NCBI RefSeq assembly: GCF_900099965.1
Contig: NZ_FNDJ01000018.1
Location: 1-64,000, forward strand
Direction: 5' to 3'
Length of the DNA stretch: 64,000 bases
Source: Nonomuraea jiangxiensis
GTDB lineage: Bacteria > Actinomycetota > Actinomycetes > Streptosporangiales > Streptosporangiaceae
This document shows, piece after piece, positions 32,680 through 41,236 of this stretch. Made by a program: the position numbers and the translations under genes. How positions within the stretch are numbered: the first letter of the stretch is position 1; each line of letters opens with the position of its first letter. The notes beneath the pieces are model-generated. The model saw only the letters and a list, made by a program, of their open reading frames with translations. It was not told the DNA's origin and searched no databases.

Positions 32680-33111
32680 GTGACCCTCATCGAAATCCTC
32701 GCCCGTGGCGCGGGCGCCATCGCCGCGTACGCCGCCGTCGGCGTGCTCCTGATGATCATCGGCTTCTACGTGATCGACTGGGCCACCCCCGGCAAGCTGA
32801 GCGAGGTCATCCGCAGCGAGCGCAACCCGAACGCCACCCTCCTGACCACCTCGGCCCTGGGCGCGGTCGGCCTGATCGTGGCCGCCTCCATCTGGTCCTC
32901 CGGCGGCCGGCTGACGGAGGGGCTGGCGGGCACCGCGGTCTTCGGCCTGGTGGGCATCGTGGTGCAGACCGTGGCGATGCTGCTGTTCGACCGGATCGTC
33001 GGCATCTCGGTCCGCGACCTGGTCAAGGAGCCCGAGCTGCAGCCGGGCGCGCGGCTGCTGGCCGTCACCCACCTGGCCATCGGCCTGATCACCGCCGTCG
33101 CCGTCATCTGA
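32680..33111 (+). CDS. DUF350 integral membrane protein
   Basis: 143 residues from a GTG at 32680. Four hydrophobic helices (AIAAYAAVGVLLMIIGFYVI, TSALGAVGLIVAASIW, TAVFGLVGIVVQTVAMLLF and LLAVTHLAIGLITAVAVI) with the DUF350 signature FDRIVGISVRDLV. DUF350 proteins accompany YjfC/YgiC-type ATP-grasp enzymes in many bacteria, so this gene is probably the membrane partner of the upstream enzyme. The gap to that gene is 59 bp. Confidence 0.82.
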   Translation: MTLIEILARGAGAIAAYAAVGVLLMIIGFYVIDWATPGKLSEVIRSERNPNATLLTTSALGAVGLIVAASIWSSGGRLTEGLAGTAVFGLVGIVVQTVAMLLFDRIVGISVRDLVKEPELQPGARLLAVTHLAIGLITAVAVI

Positions 33112-33199
33112 GCACCGCACCGGCCGCCGGGCGAGGCACGGCGACCACGCGGGGCCGCGGGGTTCAGCTCATCCGAACGAACCTGGCACTCTAGGAGAC

Positions 33200-34366
33200 G
33201 TGACAGACCGGACCCGGGAGGACACCACCCGCAGGCTGGAGCGGGCCATGGGCTCGCTCGGCACGGCGGCGATGGCGCGCATGGACGAGCAGCTTCCATG
33301 GTTCCGCGCGCTCAGCGCCGAGGACCGGTCGTGGGTCGGACTCGTGGCCCAGGCCGGCATCGCGGCGTTCGTCGAGTGGTTCCAGCACGCCGGCAAGGAC
33401 CGGCCCACGCCCAGCATCGAGTTCTTCGGCACGGCCCCGCGCGAGCTGAAGCGGTCGATCTCGCTGCAGCAGACCGTCGACATCGTCAGGGTCGTGGTCG
33501 AGGTGGTCGAGGCGCAGACGCACGAGCTGGCCGCGCCGGGCGGCGAGGACCAGCTCCAGCAGGCCATGCTGCGCTACACCCGCGACGTGGCCTTCGCCGC
33601 CGCCCACGTCTACGCCAGGGAGGCCGAGGCCAGGGGGTCGTGGGACGCCCGGCTGGAGGCGCTGATCGTGGACGCCCTCGTACGCGGCGAGGTGGACGAC
33701 GGCCTGCACTCCTGGGCGGCCGCGCTCGGCTGGACCTCCTCCCCCGTGGTCGTCATCGCCGGCCACGCCCCCGAGGGCGACCCCCGGGCGGTCATCGACG
33801 GCCTACGGGAGAAGGGCCGCCGCATCGGCATGGACCTGCTGGCCGGGGTTCAGGCCGACCGGCTGATCGTGATCGTCGGCGGCGCCGATAGCGTCAACGA
33901 CGCGGCCAGGCAGGTCGTGGCCCGCTTCGGCGTGGGCCCCATCGTCATCGGCCCCGAGGTCGCCGACCTGCACGCCGCCGCCAGCTCCGCCAGGGCGGCG
34001 CTGGCCGGGCTGAAGGCCTCCGCCGGCTGGCCGGACGCGCCCCGCCCGGTGCACTCCGAGGACCTGCTGGCCGAGCGGGCGCTCGACGGTGACGTCGACG
34101 CCAGGGAGCAGCTCATCGAGAACGTCTACCTGCCGCTCGCCGGCACGCCGCTGCTCGACACGCTGGCCACCTACCTGGAGCAGGGCACCTCGCTGGAGGC
34201 GACGGCGCGGTTGCTGTTCGTCCACCCCAACACGGTCCGCTACCGCCTGAAGAAGATCACCGAACTGACCGGCTACCAGCCCACGGAGGGCCGCTCGGCC
34301 TTCACGCTGCAGGTCGGCCTGATCCTCGGCAGGCTCTCCGAAACCGCCGTTACCTGGCCCGCCTGA
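33200..34366 (+). CDS. fasR: PucR-family transcriptional activator of fatty acid synthesis (FasR)
   Basis: 388 residues from a GTG. The N-terminal region has no standard signal domain; a GGDEF-like/PucR central region covers about residues 165-285 (VVVIAGHAPEGDPRAVIDGL, FGVGPIVIGPEVADLH). The C-terminal helix-turn-helix reads LEQGTSLEATARLLFVHPNT and VRYRLKKITELTGYQP. In Streptomyces coelicolor the homologous gene directly upstream of fabD (FasR) activates the fabD-fabH-acpP-fabF operon. The same position here (95 bp before fabD) supports the same role. Confidence 0.9.
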   Translation: MTDRTREDTTRRLERAMGSLGTAAMARMDEQLPWFRALSAEDRSWVGLVAQAGIAAFVEWFQHAGKDRPTPSIEFFGTAPRELKRSISLQQTVDIVRVVVEVVEAQTHELAAPGGEDQLQQAMLRYTRDVAFAAAHVYAREAEARGSWDARLEALIVDALVRGEVDDGLHSWAAALGWTSSPVVVIAGHAPEGDPRAVIDGLREKGRRIGMDLLAGVQADRLIVIVGGADSVNDAARQVVARFGVGPIVIGPEVADLHAAASSARAALAGLKASAGWPDAPRPVHSEDLLAERALDGDVDAREQLIENVYLPLAGTPLLDTLATYLEQGTSLEATARLLFVHPNTVRYRLKKITELTGYQPTEGRSAFTLQVGLILGRLSETAVTWPA

Positions 34367-34460
34367 AATCCCCACTGTAGGTTCCCCACAAAACAGCCGC
34401 CACAAAGTGTGTACGGATCTCCATCCGCGTGTCGGAGTTCTACAGGGCAAGGTGGAATTT
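34367..34460 (+). promoter_or_regulatory. fabD operon promoter/leader region
   Basis: The 94 bp between fasR and fabD are locally less G+C-rich (TAGGTTCCCCACAAAACAG, CCGCCACAAAGTGTGTACGG). It must hold any FasR-responsive promoter. ACAAA occurs twice 18 bp apart (CCACAAAA, CCACAAAG), a candidate direct-repeat binding site. Confidence 0.4.
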
Positions 34461-35357
34461 GTGCTTGTACTCGTCGCTCCGGGCCAAGGCGCCCAAACAC
34501 CAGGTTTCCTGACTCCCTGGCTAGAGCTGCCCGGTGTGGCCGACAGGATCGGCGCCTGGTCGGAGGTCGTCGGGCTGGACCTGATCGCCTTCGGCACGAC
34601 CGCCGGTGCCGACGAGATCCGTGACACCGCCGTCGCCCAGCCGCTGCTCGTGGCAGCCGCACTGGCCTCGGCGGAGGTGCTCGGCCTGACGCCCGACGTG
34701 GTCGCAGGCCACAGCGTGGGCGAGTTCGCCGCCGCCGCGCTCGCCGGGGTGCTCACCCCGGAGGAGGCGCTCGGCCTCGTACGCGACAGGGCCCAGGCCA
34801 TGGCCAAGGCCGCCGCCGTCACCGAGACCGGCATGACCGCCGTGCTCGGCGGGGTCGAGGAGGAAGTGCTGGCCGCCATCGAGCGGCACGGCCTGACCCC
34901 CGCCAACGTCAACGGCGCCGGCCAGATCGTCGCGGGCGGCACGATGGAGCAGCTCGCGGCGTTCAAGGAGGACGCGCCGGCCCGGGCCCGGCTCATCCCG
35001 CTCTCCGTGGCGGGCGCGTTCCACACCGACCACATGGCCCTGGCGGTGGAGAGCCTGCGGGAGGCGGCCCGGCACGTCGTGCCGTCCGACCCGCGGATCA
35101 CGCTGCTGTCCAACGCCGACGGCAAGGCCGTCACCTCCGGCACCGAGTTCCTCGAAAGCCTGGTCAAGCAGGTCAGCAGCCCCGTCAGATGGGGCGCCTG
35201 CATGGAGACCATGGCCGAGCTCGGGGTCACCGAGATGATCGAGCTGCTGCCCGGCGGCACACTGACCGGCCTGGCCAAGCGCGGCCTGCGCGGCGTGCGG
35301 ACCGCGGCCCTGAAGACACCAGACGACCTTGACGCGGCCAGGGAGTTGAACAAGTGA
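34461..35357 (+). CDS. fabD: Malonyl-CoA:ACP transacylase
   Basis: 298 residues from the GTG at 34461, with GGTGG five bases upstream. LVAPGQGAQTPGFLTPW forms the oxyanion loop; the catalytic Ser lies in VVAGHSVGEFAAAALAG; the His lies in VAGAFHTDHM; VNGAGQIVAGG is also typical. It loads malonyl groups from CoA onto ACP to feed chain elongation. The first gene of the fab operon; its stop overlaps the fabH GTG. Confidence 0.95.
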   Translation: MLVLVAPGQGAQTPGFLTPWLELPGVADRIGAWSEVVGLDLIAFGTTAGADEIRDTAVAQPLLVAAALASAEVLGLTPDVVAGHSVGEFAAAALAGVLTPEEALGLVRDRAQAMAKAAAVTETGMTAVLGGVEEEVLAAIERHGLTPANVNGAGQIVAGGTMEQLAAFKEDAPARARLIPLSVAGAFHTDHMALAVESLREAARHVVPSDPRITLLSNADGKAVTSGTEFLESLVKQVSSPVRWGACMETMAELGVTEMIELLPGGTLTGLAKRGLRGVRTAALKTPDDLDAARELNK

Positions 35358-36310
35358 GGATCCCGGACATCGCCCCCGGCGGCCGAGTGCTGGCCCTGGG
35401 CCACTACCAACCGCCGAACATCGTCACCAATGACGATCTGACCAAGACCATGGACACCAGCGACGAGTGGATCCAGTCCAGGGTCGGCATCCAGCAGCGC
35501 AGAGTCGCGGGCAAGGAAGAGTCCGTCGAGGACATGGCCACCATCGCCGGCGGTAAGGCGCTGGCGGCGAGCGGCCTGTCGCCCGATGAGGTCGACCTGG
35601 TCATCGTGGCCACCTGCACGCTGGAGTCCCAGATCCCCAACGCCTCCGCCGTCGTCGCCCACCGCCTCGGCATCAACTCGCCGGGCGCCTTCGACGTGAA
35701 CGCCGCCTGCGCCGGGTTCTGCTACGCGCTCGCCACCGCCAGCGCCGCCGTTCGCGCGGGCTCGGCCAGAAACGTGCTGGTCATCGGCGCGGAGAAGCTG
35801 TCGCAGTGGGTCGACTGGACCGACCGGTCCACTGCGGTGATCTTCGCCGACGGCGCGGGCGCCGCGGTGGTGGGCCCCTCCGACACGCCCGGCATCGGCC
35901 CGGTGGTGTGGGGCAGCGCCGGCGACAAGTCCGAGGCGATCAGCATCGAGGACCGCACGTCCTTCCTCTACCAGGAGGGCCAGACCGTCTTCCGCTGGGC
36001 CACCACCGCGCTGCACCCGGTGGCTCTCGAAGCCTGCAGCCGCGCGGGGGTGGACCCCTCGGAGCTGGCGGCCTTCGTGCCGCACCAGGCCAACCTGCGC
36101 ATCATCGAGGCCATCGCCCGCAAGCTCGGCGCCGACAAGGCCGTCGTCGCCCGTGACATCGTCACCGCCGGCAACACCTCGGCCGCCTCCATCCCGCTGG
36201 CGCTCTCGCGCATGCTGGAGCGCGGCGAGGTCCGCTCCGGCGGCCTCGCGCTGGTGCTCGGCTTCGGCGCGGGCCTCACCTACGCGGGCCAGGTCATCGA
36301 GATCCCCTGA
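35354..36310 (+). CDS. fabH: 3-oxoacyl-ACP synthase III
   Basis: 318 residues from a GTG overlapping the fabD stop (GTGA). The catalytic triad is complete: Cys119 in FDVNAACAGFCYALATAS, His in FVPHQANLRIIEAIARKLG and Asn in VTAGNTSAASIPLAL. It starts fatty acid synthesis by condensing an acyl-CoA with malonyl-ACP; in actinomycetes it takes branched starters such as isobutyryl-CoA. The C-terminal GFGAGLTYAGQVIEIP is typical. Confidence 0.96.
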   Translation: MRIPDIAPGGRVLALGHYQPPNIVTNDDLTKTMDTSDEWIQSRVGIQQRRVAGKEESVEDMATIAGGKALAASGLSPDEVDLVIVATCTLESQIPNASAVVAHRLGINSPGAFDVNAACAGFCYALATASAAVRAGSARNVLVIGAEKLSQWVDWTDRSTAVIFADGAGAAVVGPSDTPGIGPVVWGSAGDKSEAISIEDRTSFLYQEGQTVFRWATTALHPVALEACSRAGVDPSELAAFVPHQANLRIIEAIARKLGADKAVVARDIVTAGNTSAASIPLALSRMLERGEVRSGGLALVLGFGAGLTYAGQVIEIP

Positions 36311-36397
36311 CATCCGATACGGTTGCCCGCCGTACCGATCAGAGCTTGTGCGGCCCGACCGCACAGAAACCAGAAAACCAGAAGGAGAAATAGCGAC

Positions 36398-36637
36398 ATG
36401 GCCGCCACCGAGCAGGACATCCTCGAAAGCGTCAGCAAGATCATCAACGAGATCACCGGCATCCCGGCCTCCGAGGTGACTCCCGAGAAGAGCTTCGTGG
36501 ACGACCTCGACATCGACTCCCTGTCCATGGTCGAGATCGCCGTGGCCGCCCAGGACGAGTTCGGCGTCGAGATCCCCGACGACCAGCTGAAGAACCTGAA
36601 GACGGTCAAGGACGTCCTCAACTTCATCCAGAACTGA
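36398..36637 (+). CDS. acpP: Acyl carrier protein
   Basis: 79 residues from the ATG at 36398, with a strong GAAGGAG upstream. The phosphopantetheine attachment Ser41 lies in DDLDIDSLSMVEIAVAAQDE; the rest is the acidic four-helix ACP fold (FGVEIPDDQLKNLKTVKDVL). It carries growing acyl chains between FabD, FabH and FabF. It is 87 bp after fabH and 36 bp before fabF. Confidence 0.97.
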   Translation: MAATEQDILESVSKIINEITGIPASEVTPEKSFVDDLDIDSLSMVEIAVAAQDEFGVEIPDDQLKNLKTVKDVLNFIQN

Positions 36638-36673
36638 AACACCCCTCAGCCTGACCTAGTTAGGAGCGCGAAC

Positions 36674-37906
36674 GTGAGTGCGAACCGGGTACGTGTCGTC
36701 GTCACCGGGCTTGGCGCGACGACGCCCGTCGGTGGAGACGTCACCTCGACCTGGACGGCGCTCCTCGCCGGTCAGTCGGGTGTCGAGACCCTGACCACGG
36801 ACTGGATCGACACCGTCCCCGTGAAGTTCGCGGGGACGGCCGCGGTCGACCCGACCGAGGTCCTCCCGGCGCCGGAGGCGCGCCGCCTCGACCGCAGCGA
36901 GCAGCTCGCGCTGGTCGCCGCGCGGGAGGCCTGGCAGGACGCCGGCGCCCCCGAGGTGGCGCCCGAGCGGCTCGGGGTGGTGGTCTCCAGCGGCATCGGC
37001 GGCATCTCGACCACGCTGAGCGCCTACGACACCTACCGGCAGCGCGGCTGGAACCGGCTCTCGCCGTTCACCGTGCCGATGCTCATGCCCAACGGCCCGG
37101 CCGCCTGGATCGGGATCGACCTGGGCGCCCAGGCGGGCGTGCACGCCACCGTGTCGGCGTGCGCCTCCGGGGCCGAGGCCATCGGCCACGCGATGGACAT
37201 GATCAGGTCCGGCCGGGCCGACGTGGTGGTCGCCGGTGGCACCGAGGCCGCCATCCACGGCCTCAACATGGCCGCCTTCGCCGCCGCGCGGGCCATGTCC
37301 AAGCGCAACGAGGACCCGCAGGGGGCCTCCAGGCCGTGGGACCGCGGCCGGGACGGGTTCGTGCTCGGCGAGGGGGCGGGCATCGTCGTCCTGGAGTCCG
37401 AGGAATACGCCAGGGCCCGTGGCGCGCGGATCTACGCCTACGCCGCCGGTGTCGGCTTCTCCGCCGACGCCCACCACATCACCCAGCCCGAGCCCGAGGG
37501 CCGGGGCATCATCATGGCGATGACGCAGGCGCTCAACGACGCCGACGTCTCCGGCCTGGACGTCAAGCACCTCAACGCGCACGCCACCTCCACCCCCGCA
37601 GGTGACGTCGTCGAGGTGCAGGCGGTGGCCAAGGCCATCGGCACGCACCCGCTCGTCACCTCGACCAAGTCGATGACCGGCCACCTGCTGGGCGGCGCGG
37701 GCGGCATCGAGTCCGTCTTCACGATCAAGGCGCTGCAGGACCGGATCGTCCCCGCCACGATCAACATAGACGACCTCGATGACGGCATCGAGGTGGACCT
37801 CGTCCACGGCTCGAACCGGGCGCTGCCGGACGGCGACATCGCCGCGGTCAACAACTCGTTCGGGTTCGGCGGGCACAACGCGACCGTGGTGTTCAAGTCG
37901 GCGTGA
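36674..37906 (+). CDS. fabF: 3-oxoacyl-ACP synthase II
   Basis: 410 residues from a GTG preceded by TAGGAGCGCGAAC. The KAS active site is complete: Cys in ATVSACASGAEAIGHAMDMI, first His in LNAHATSTPAGD, Lys in STKSMTGHLLGGAGG and second His in NSFGFGGHNATVVF. It performs the elongating condensations of fatty acid synthesis. Last gene of the operon, followed at 316 bp by a terminator. Confidence 0.97.
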   Translation: MSANRVRVVVTGLGATTPVGGDVTSTWTALLAGQSGVETLTTDWIDTVPVKFAGTAAVDPTEVLPAPEARRLDRSEQLALVAAREAWQDAGAPEVAPERLGVVVSSGIGGISTTLSAYDTYRQRGWNRLSPFTVPMLMPNGPAAWIGIDLGAQAGVHATVSACASGAEAIGHAMDMIRSGRADVVVAGGTEAAIHGLNMAAFAAARAMSKRNEDPQGASRPWDRGRDGFVLGEGAGIVVLESEEYARARGARIYAYAAGVGFSADAHHITQPEPEGRGIIMAMTQALNDADVSGLDVKHLNAHATSTPAGDVVEVQAVAKAIGTHPLVTSTKSMTGHLLGGAGGIESVFTIKALQDRIVPATINIDDLDDGIEVDLVHGSNRALPDGDIAAVNNSFGFGGHNATVVFKSA

Positions 37907-38221
37907 AGCCCGGCCAGGGCTCCCCGCACCTGTGCGGTTGACGGTCGCTTCCTCGAGCTGCCGGCAACATCGTCCACGCTGACCACGTGGCCGTCCGAGA
38001 ACGGGTGCCGGTCTTCGGACCCGGCACTCCGGCGGTGCGCGACTCGCCAAAGGCGTCGAGTCGCAGCACGCCGCCGGCCGGGTGCCCGCCGCCATGATCT
38101 GGTCGACGGCTGTCCCGACGCCACGCCGCCGAGAAAGTCACCCGTCCGTACACATGTATGACGCGCCCTGGGGGCCATTGGTTGTCCCCGGGCGGCGGCA
38201 TCCCCCTCTGATCTTCTGACC
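37907..38221. other. Intergenic after fabF, no recognisable gene
   Basis: About 315 bp with no frame resembling a known family. It lies between fabF and its terminator, so it would be 3' untranslated sequence or hold a degraded gene. Nothing else is seen in it. Confidence 0.4.
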
Positions 38222-38254
38222 AGGCCCCGCGCCGACGCCGGCGGGGGGCCTTTC
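38222..38254 (+). terminator. Terminator of the fab operon
   Basis: AGGCCCC and GGGGCCT flank a G/C-rich loop and are followed by TTC. Confidence 0.6.
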
Positions 38255-38283
38255 GCATGCTCACCCGTGCCCCTCCTGCCGAA

Positions 38284-38311
38284 AGCCCCGCGCCGGCGTC
38301 GGCGCGGGGCT
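38284..38311 (-). terminator. Terminator-like perfect hairpin facing DUF3145
   Basis: AGCCCCGCGCC, six bases, GGCGCGGGGCT: perfect 11-bp stem. On the minus strand it is followed by TTTC, so it suits the DUF3145 gene. Confidence 0.6.
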
Positions 38312-38439
38312 GTGACGAGGTCCGGGGCTCCTGCGGCGGAGCCCCTGGTGGGAGGAGGTGGCGGAGGGCGGGACGCGGGCGTCGGACGGCTTTGTGGGGC
38401 CGGTGGCGGCGGCGTGGGGCCGGTGGGGCGGGCGGGGCC

Positions 38440-38934
38440 TCAGACGGCGGCGTGGAGCCAGCGGACCGGGGCGCCGTCGCCGGCGTAGCGGAAGGGCTCC
38501 AGCTCCTCGTCCCACGGCCGGCCGAGCATCTTGTCCAGCTCGTCCTCCAGCACGCACCGCCCCTGCGCGGCGGCCAGCATCGCGGTGCGCAGCCGGTCCT
38601 CGGGGATCATGATGTCGCCGCCGGCGCCGATCACCGCCGTGAAGGCGCCCAGCGTCGGCGTGTAGGCGTGCCGGGAGCCGTCCACCCCCGGCGAGGCGTC
38701 CTCGGTGATCTCGAACCTGAGTCGTTGCCAGCCCATGAGCGACGAGGTGATGGCCGCGGCGATGCCCGGGCGGCCCTCCCACTCCGCCTGCGCCCGTACG
38801 ACGTTGGGCGCGGCGGGTTGCGGAGTCCACGTCAGATCTACGGGCACGCCAAGGACACCCGCGACTGCCCATTCGATATGTGGGCACAGCGCGGGCTGAG
38901 CCGAGTGGACGTAAAGGACGCCACGAGCAGACAC
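38440..38934 (-). CDS. DUF3145 domain protein
   Basis: 164 residues from a GTG. Typical DUF3145 sequence: RGVLYVHSAQPALCPHIEWA, VPVDLTWTPQPAAPNVVRAQ, WQRLRFEITEDASPGVDGSR and a C-terminal ELEPFRYAGDGAPVRWLHAA. The family is restricted to actinobacteria, of unknown function, and is regularly found near the fab operon. It is convergent with fabF and divergent from the subtilase gene. Confidence 0.9.
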   Translation of the reverse strand: MSARGVLYVHSAQPALCPHIEWAVAGVLGVPVDLTWTPQPAAPNVVRAQAEWEGRPGIAAAITSSLMGWQRLRFEITEDASPGVDGSRHAYTPTLGAFTAVIGAGGDIMIPEDRLRTAMLAAAQGRCVLEDELDKMLGRPWDEELEPFRYAGDGAPVRWLHAAV

Positions 38935-39074
38935 CGGACCTCCCGTTTCGGTACGAGGTGCGCCTTCCCCAACGGCCTCGTATCGGGATGATCACAAGTG
39001 ACTAGGGAGAGACTACCGTCGGTCGCTACCCGGCACCAGAGGGGGGCCATACCAAGTTGGTGCGGGAGTGGCGC

Positions 39075-40118
39075 GTGAATGCTTGCCGAGCAGGGGGAAG
39101 CACCCCGCTCATGGAAATTCAATCTGTCGGCGAGTCGTACGTCCGGGCAGGTCAGGTGCTGACCGACCGGTCGGCGGTCTCCGCCGCGGCGCGCTGGACC
39201 CAGGCGGTCTCGGAGGCGGACGGCGTCTGCGTCCTGCACCTGTCGCCCGGCGTCGACCCCTGCGAACTGGCGGCCGACCTGCGCGATCAGGGTCTCAGGG
39301 CCTCCCCCAACCACGTGCTCCGCGGCCAGCCGCTGTGGTTCGGCGGTCCGTCGTCCCGGCCGTTCCCCGCGCCGCCCATCGCTCACAAACCGGGTAAGTC
39401 GCGCTCGGACGTGATCGTGGGCCTGCTGGACACCGGCGTCGCCGAGCACCCGTGGTGGCCGGGCGGCGGCTGGTACGACGCCCTCGGCCCCGACGAGGCC
39501 GACGCCACGGAGGGCTCGCAGGCAGGCCACGGCACGTTCATCGCGGGCCTGCTGGTCCGCCGGGCGCCCGGCGTGGCGCTGCGGGTGCGCCGGGTGCTCG
39601 ACGGCGACGGCCTGGGCGACGAGGCCACCGTGGTGCGCGCCCTCCACCGCATGCGCGAGCGCCCGCCGCAGGTGCTCAACCTGTCCTTCGGCTGCCGCTC
39701 CTTCGACGACGGGCCGCCGCCCCTGCTGGCCGACGCCCTCGGCGCGCTGCCCGACACGGTGGCGGTGGCCTGCGCCGGCAACGACGGCTCCGACCGGCCG
39801 TTCTGGCCCGCGGCGCTGCCCGGCGTGGTGGCCGTGGCGGCCCTGGACGCCACCGAGGAGCACCGCGCGCCCTATTCGGGTCACGGCGACTGGGTGGACG
39901 CCTGCGCCCGCGGCGACTGGCTCACCAGCAGCTATCTCGACGGCGGCGAGTTCACGGGCTACGCGGCGTGGAGCGGCACGTCGTTCGCCACCGCCCTGGT
40001 CGCCGGGGCCATCGCCGACGCGGCCGCCGGCGAGCCGGCCAAGGAGGCGGCCAGGCGACTGCTGGACGGCCCCCGGCAAATTCCCGATCTGGGAGTTGTC
40101 TTCCCGGCGAGTCTGTAG
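39075..40118 (+). CDS. Subtilisin-like S8 serine peptidase, apparently cytoplasmic
   Basis: About 347 residues from a GTG at 39075, chosen for the GGGAG seven bases upstream; an ATG at 39111 is an alternative. The catalytic triad is complete: Asp119 in IVGLLDTGVAEHP, His152 in SQAGHGTFIAGLL and Ser in AAWSGTSFATALVAGAIA. There is no signal peptide and no propeptide domain is evident; the first 100 residues are a short unknown region. It is encoded upstream of a sigma factor and a CHAT protease on the same strand, suggesting a proteolytic signalling cluster. Confidence 0.85.
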   Translation: MNACRAGGSTPLMEIQSVGESYVRAGQVLTDRSAVSAAARWTQAVSEADGVCVLHLSPGVDPCELAADLRDQGLRASPNHVLRGQPLWFGGPSSRPFPAPPIAHKPGKSRSDVIVGLLDTGVAEHPWWPGGGWYDALGPDEADATEGSQAGHGTFIAGLLVRRAPGVALRVRRVLDGDGLGDEATVVRALHRMRERPPQVLNLSFGCRSFDDGPPPLLADALGALPDTVAVACAGNDGSDRPFWPAALPGVVAVAALDATEEHRAPYSGHGDWVDACARGDWLTSSYLDGGEFTGYAAWSGTSFATALVAGAIADAAAGEPAKEAARRLLDGPRQIPDLGVVFPASL

Positions 40119-40191
40119 AGTTTACGCTCAGTCCTCAGCCAATCACGAGGAGGCATGATCGCCTCTCGTCACCGGTCGGAAGGGAGGCCGC

Positions 40192-40728
40192 GTGAGCGAT
40201 CCCCGCGAGCCGGCGGAGCTGTTGCAGGCCGCCGCCGATGGTGACCGGTCGGCGTGGGACGCGCTCGAGTCCAGATTCGGGCCGCGCATGTGGGCCGTCG
40301 CCCGCGCGTGCGGTCTGAGTCCGGCCGACGCCGCCGACGCGGTCCAGGGCTCCTGGCTGCGCCTGCTCCAGCAACTCCAGAGCATCAGGGATCCGGCGAG
40401 AGTGGGAGGCTGGCTCATGACGACCGTGCGCCACGAGGCCCTGCTGCTGTCGCGGAGGGAACGCCGGGGGATCACCTCCTTCGAGGTCGTCGAGGACCCC
40501 GACCCGGCCTCCGCCGTCCTGGAGGCCGACGGCCGGCGCCTGCTCTGGAAGACGGTCTCCGCCCTCCAGGAGCCCTGCCGCACGCTGCTTCAACTGGTCG
40601 CGTTCGACCTCGGGAGCCAGCAGATGGCCTCGCGGCTCGGCGTTCCCGTCGGCAGCGTCGGCCCGACCCGGGCCCGCTGCCTGGAGAAACTGCGCACTCT
40701 GATCTCAACCCAGGAGACGGCGCAATGA
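40192..40728 (+). CDS. ECF-like RNA polymerase sigma factor
   Basis: 178 residues from a GTG preceded by GGAAGGGAGG. Region 2 is seen in DRSAWDALESRFGPRMWAVA, ADAADAVQGSWLRLLQQLQ and DPARVGGWLMTTVRHEALL. Region 4 follows (LLQLVAFDLGSQQMASRLGV, PVGSVGPTRARCLEKLRTL). No anti-sigma gene is adjacent in the usual place; instead its stop overlaps the next gene (ATGA). Control may be by the neighbouring proteases. Confidence 0.88.
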   Translation: MSDPREPAELLQAAADGDRSAWDALESRFGPRMWAVARACGLSPADAADAVQGSWLRLLQQLQSIRDPARVGGWLMTTVRHEALLLSRRERRGITSFEVVEDPDPASAVLEADGRRLLWKTVSALQEPCRTLLQLVAFDLGSQQMASRLGVPVGSVGPTRARCLEKLRTLISTQETAQ

Positions 40729-41171
40729 TCAACGACGAATACTTCCTGGCAGCCCTCCGGCTGGCCGCCGGGAACGACCCGATCCCGAGTCGCGTGTCCG
40801 CCGCCGCGCGTGACCTGTTCAGGTTCCGGGTCCCCCGGGCGGTGACCGCCGCCTTCAGCGAGTGCGCCGCGATCCGCGGCACGCGCGATGACGACGGTTC
40901 CCACCTGGTGCGCTTCGTCGCCGCCGGCCTCACGTTCGACCTGGAGGTGACGGTGGGCGACGGGCTCATCGACGTCGCGGGACAGGTCTCTCCCTATCCG
41001 GGAGAGGGCGCTCTCGTCGATGTGCGGACCCCGCATCTCACGCTCACCGCGCGGATCGCGCACACCGGCCACTTCATCGCCACCGGGCTGCCGCCCGGCT
41101 GGCTCAGCGTGGTGTGCCACCGGCCGGGCCACGCCCCCGTACAAACCAGGTGGGTGCGCATCCGCCCCTGA
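40725..41171 (+). CDS. Small beta-rich protein between sigma factor and CHAT protease
   Basis: 148 residues, ATG overlapping the sigma stop. The N-terminus is helical (DEYFLAALRLAAGNDPIPSR, VSAAARDLFRFRVPR). The rest looks like an Ig/carboxypeptidase-regulatory-like beta domain (LVRFVAAGLTFDLEVTVGDG, LIDVAGQVSPYPGEGALVDV, FIATGLPPGWLSVVCHRPGH). No family name is certain. Its place directly after the sigma gene is where an anti-sigma or adaptor would be, but it lacks the zinc anti-sigma motif. Confidence 0.7.
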   Translation: MINDEYFLAALRLAAGNDPIPSRVSAAARDLFRFRVPRAVTAAFSECAAIRGTRDDDGSHLVRFVAAGLTFDLEVTVGDGLIDVAGQVSPYPGEGALVDVRTPHLTLTARIAHTGHFIATGLPPGWLSVVCHRPGHAPVQTRWVRIRP

Positions 41172-41236
41172 CCCGTGCAGCTGTCGACCAGCCGGGAGAG
41201 CCGCGCCCTCTCCCGGCTTTTTCGAGCAAGGCCCTC

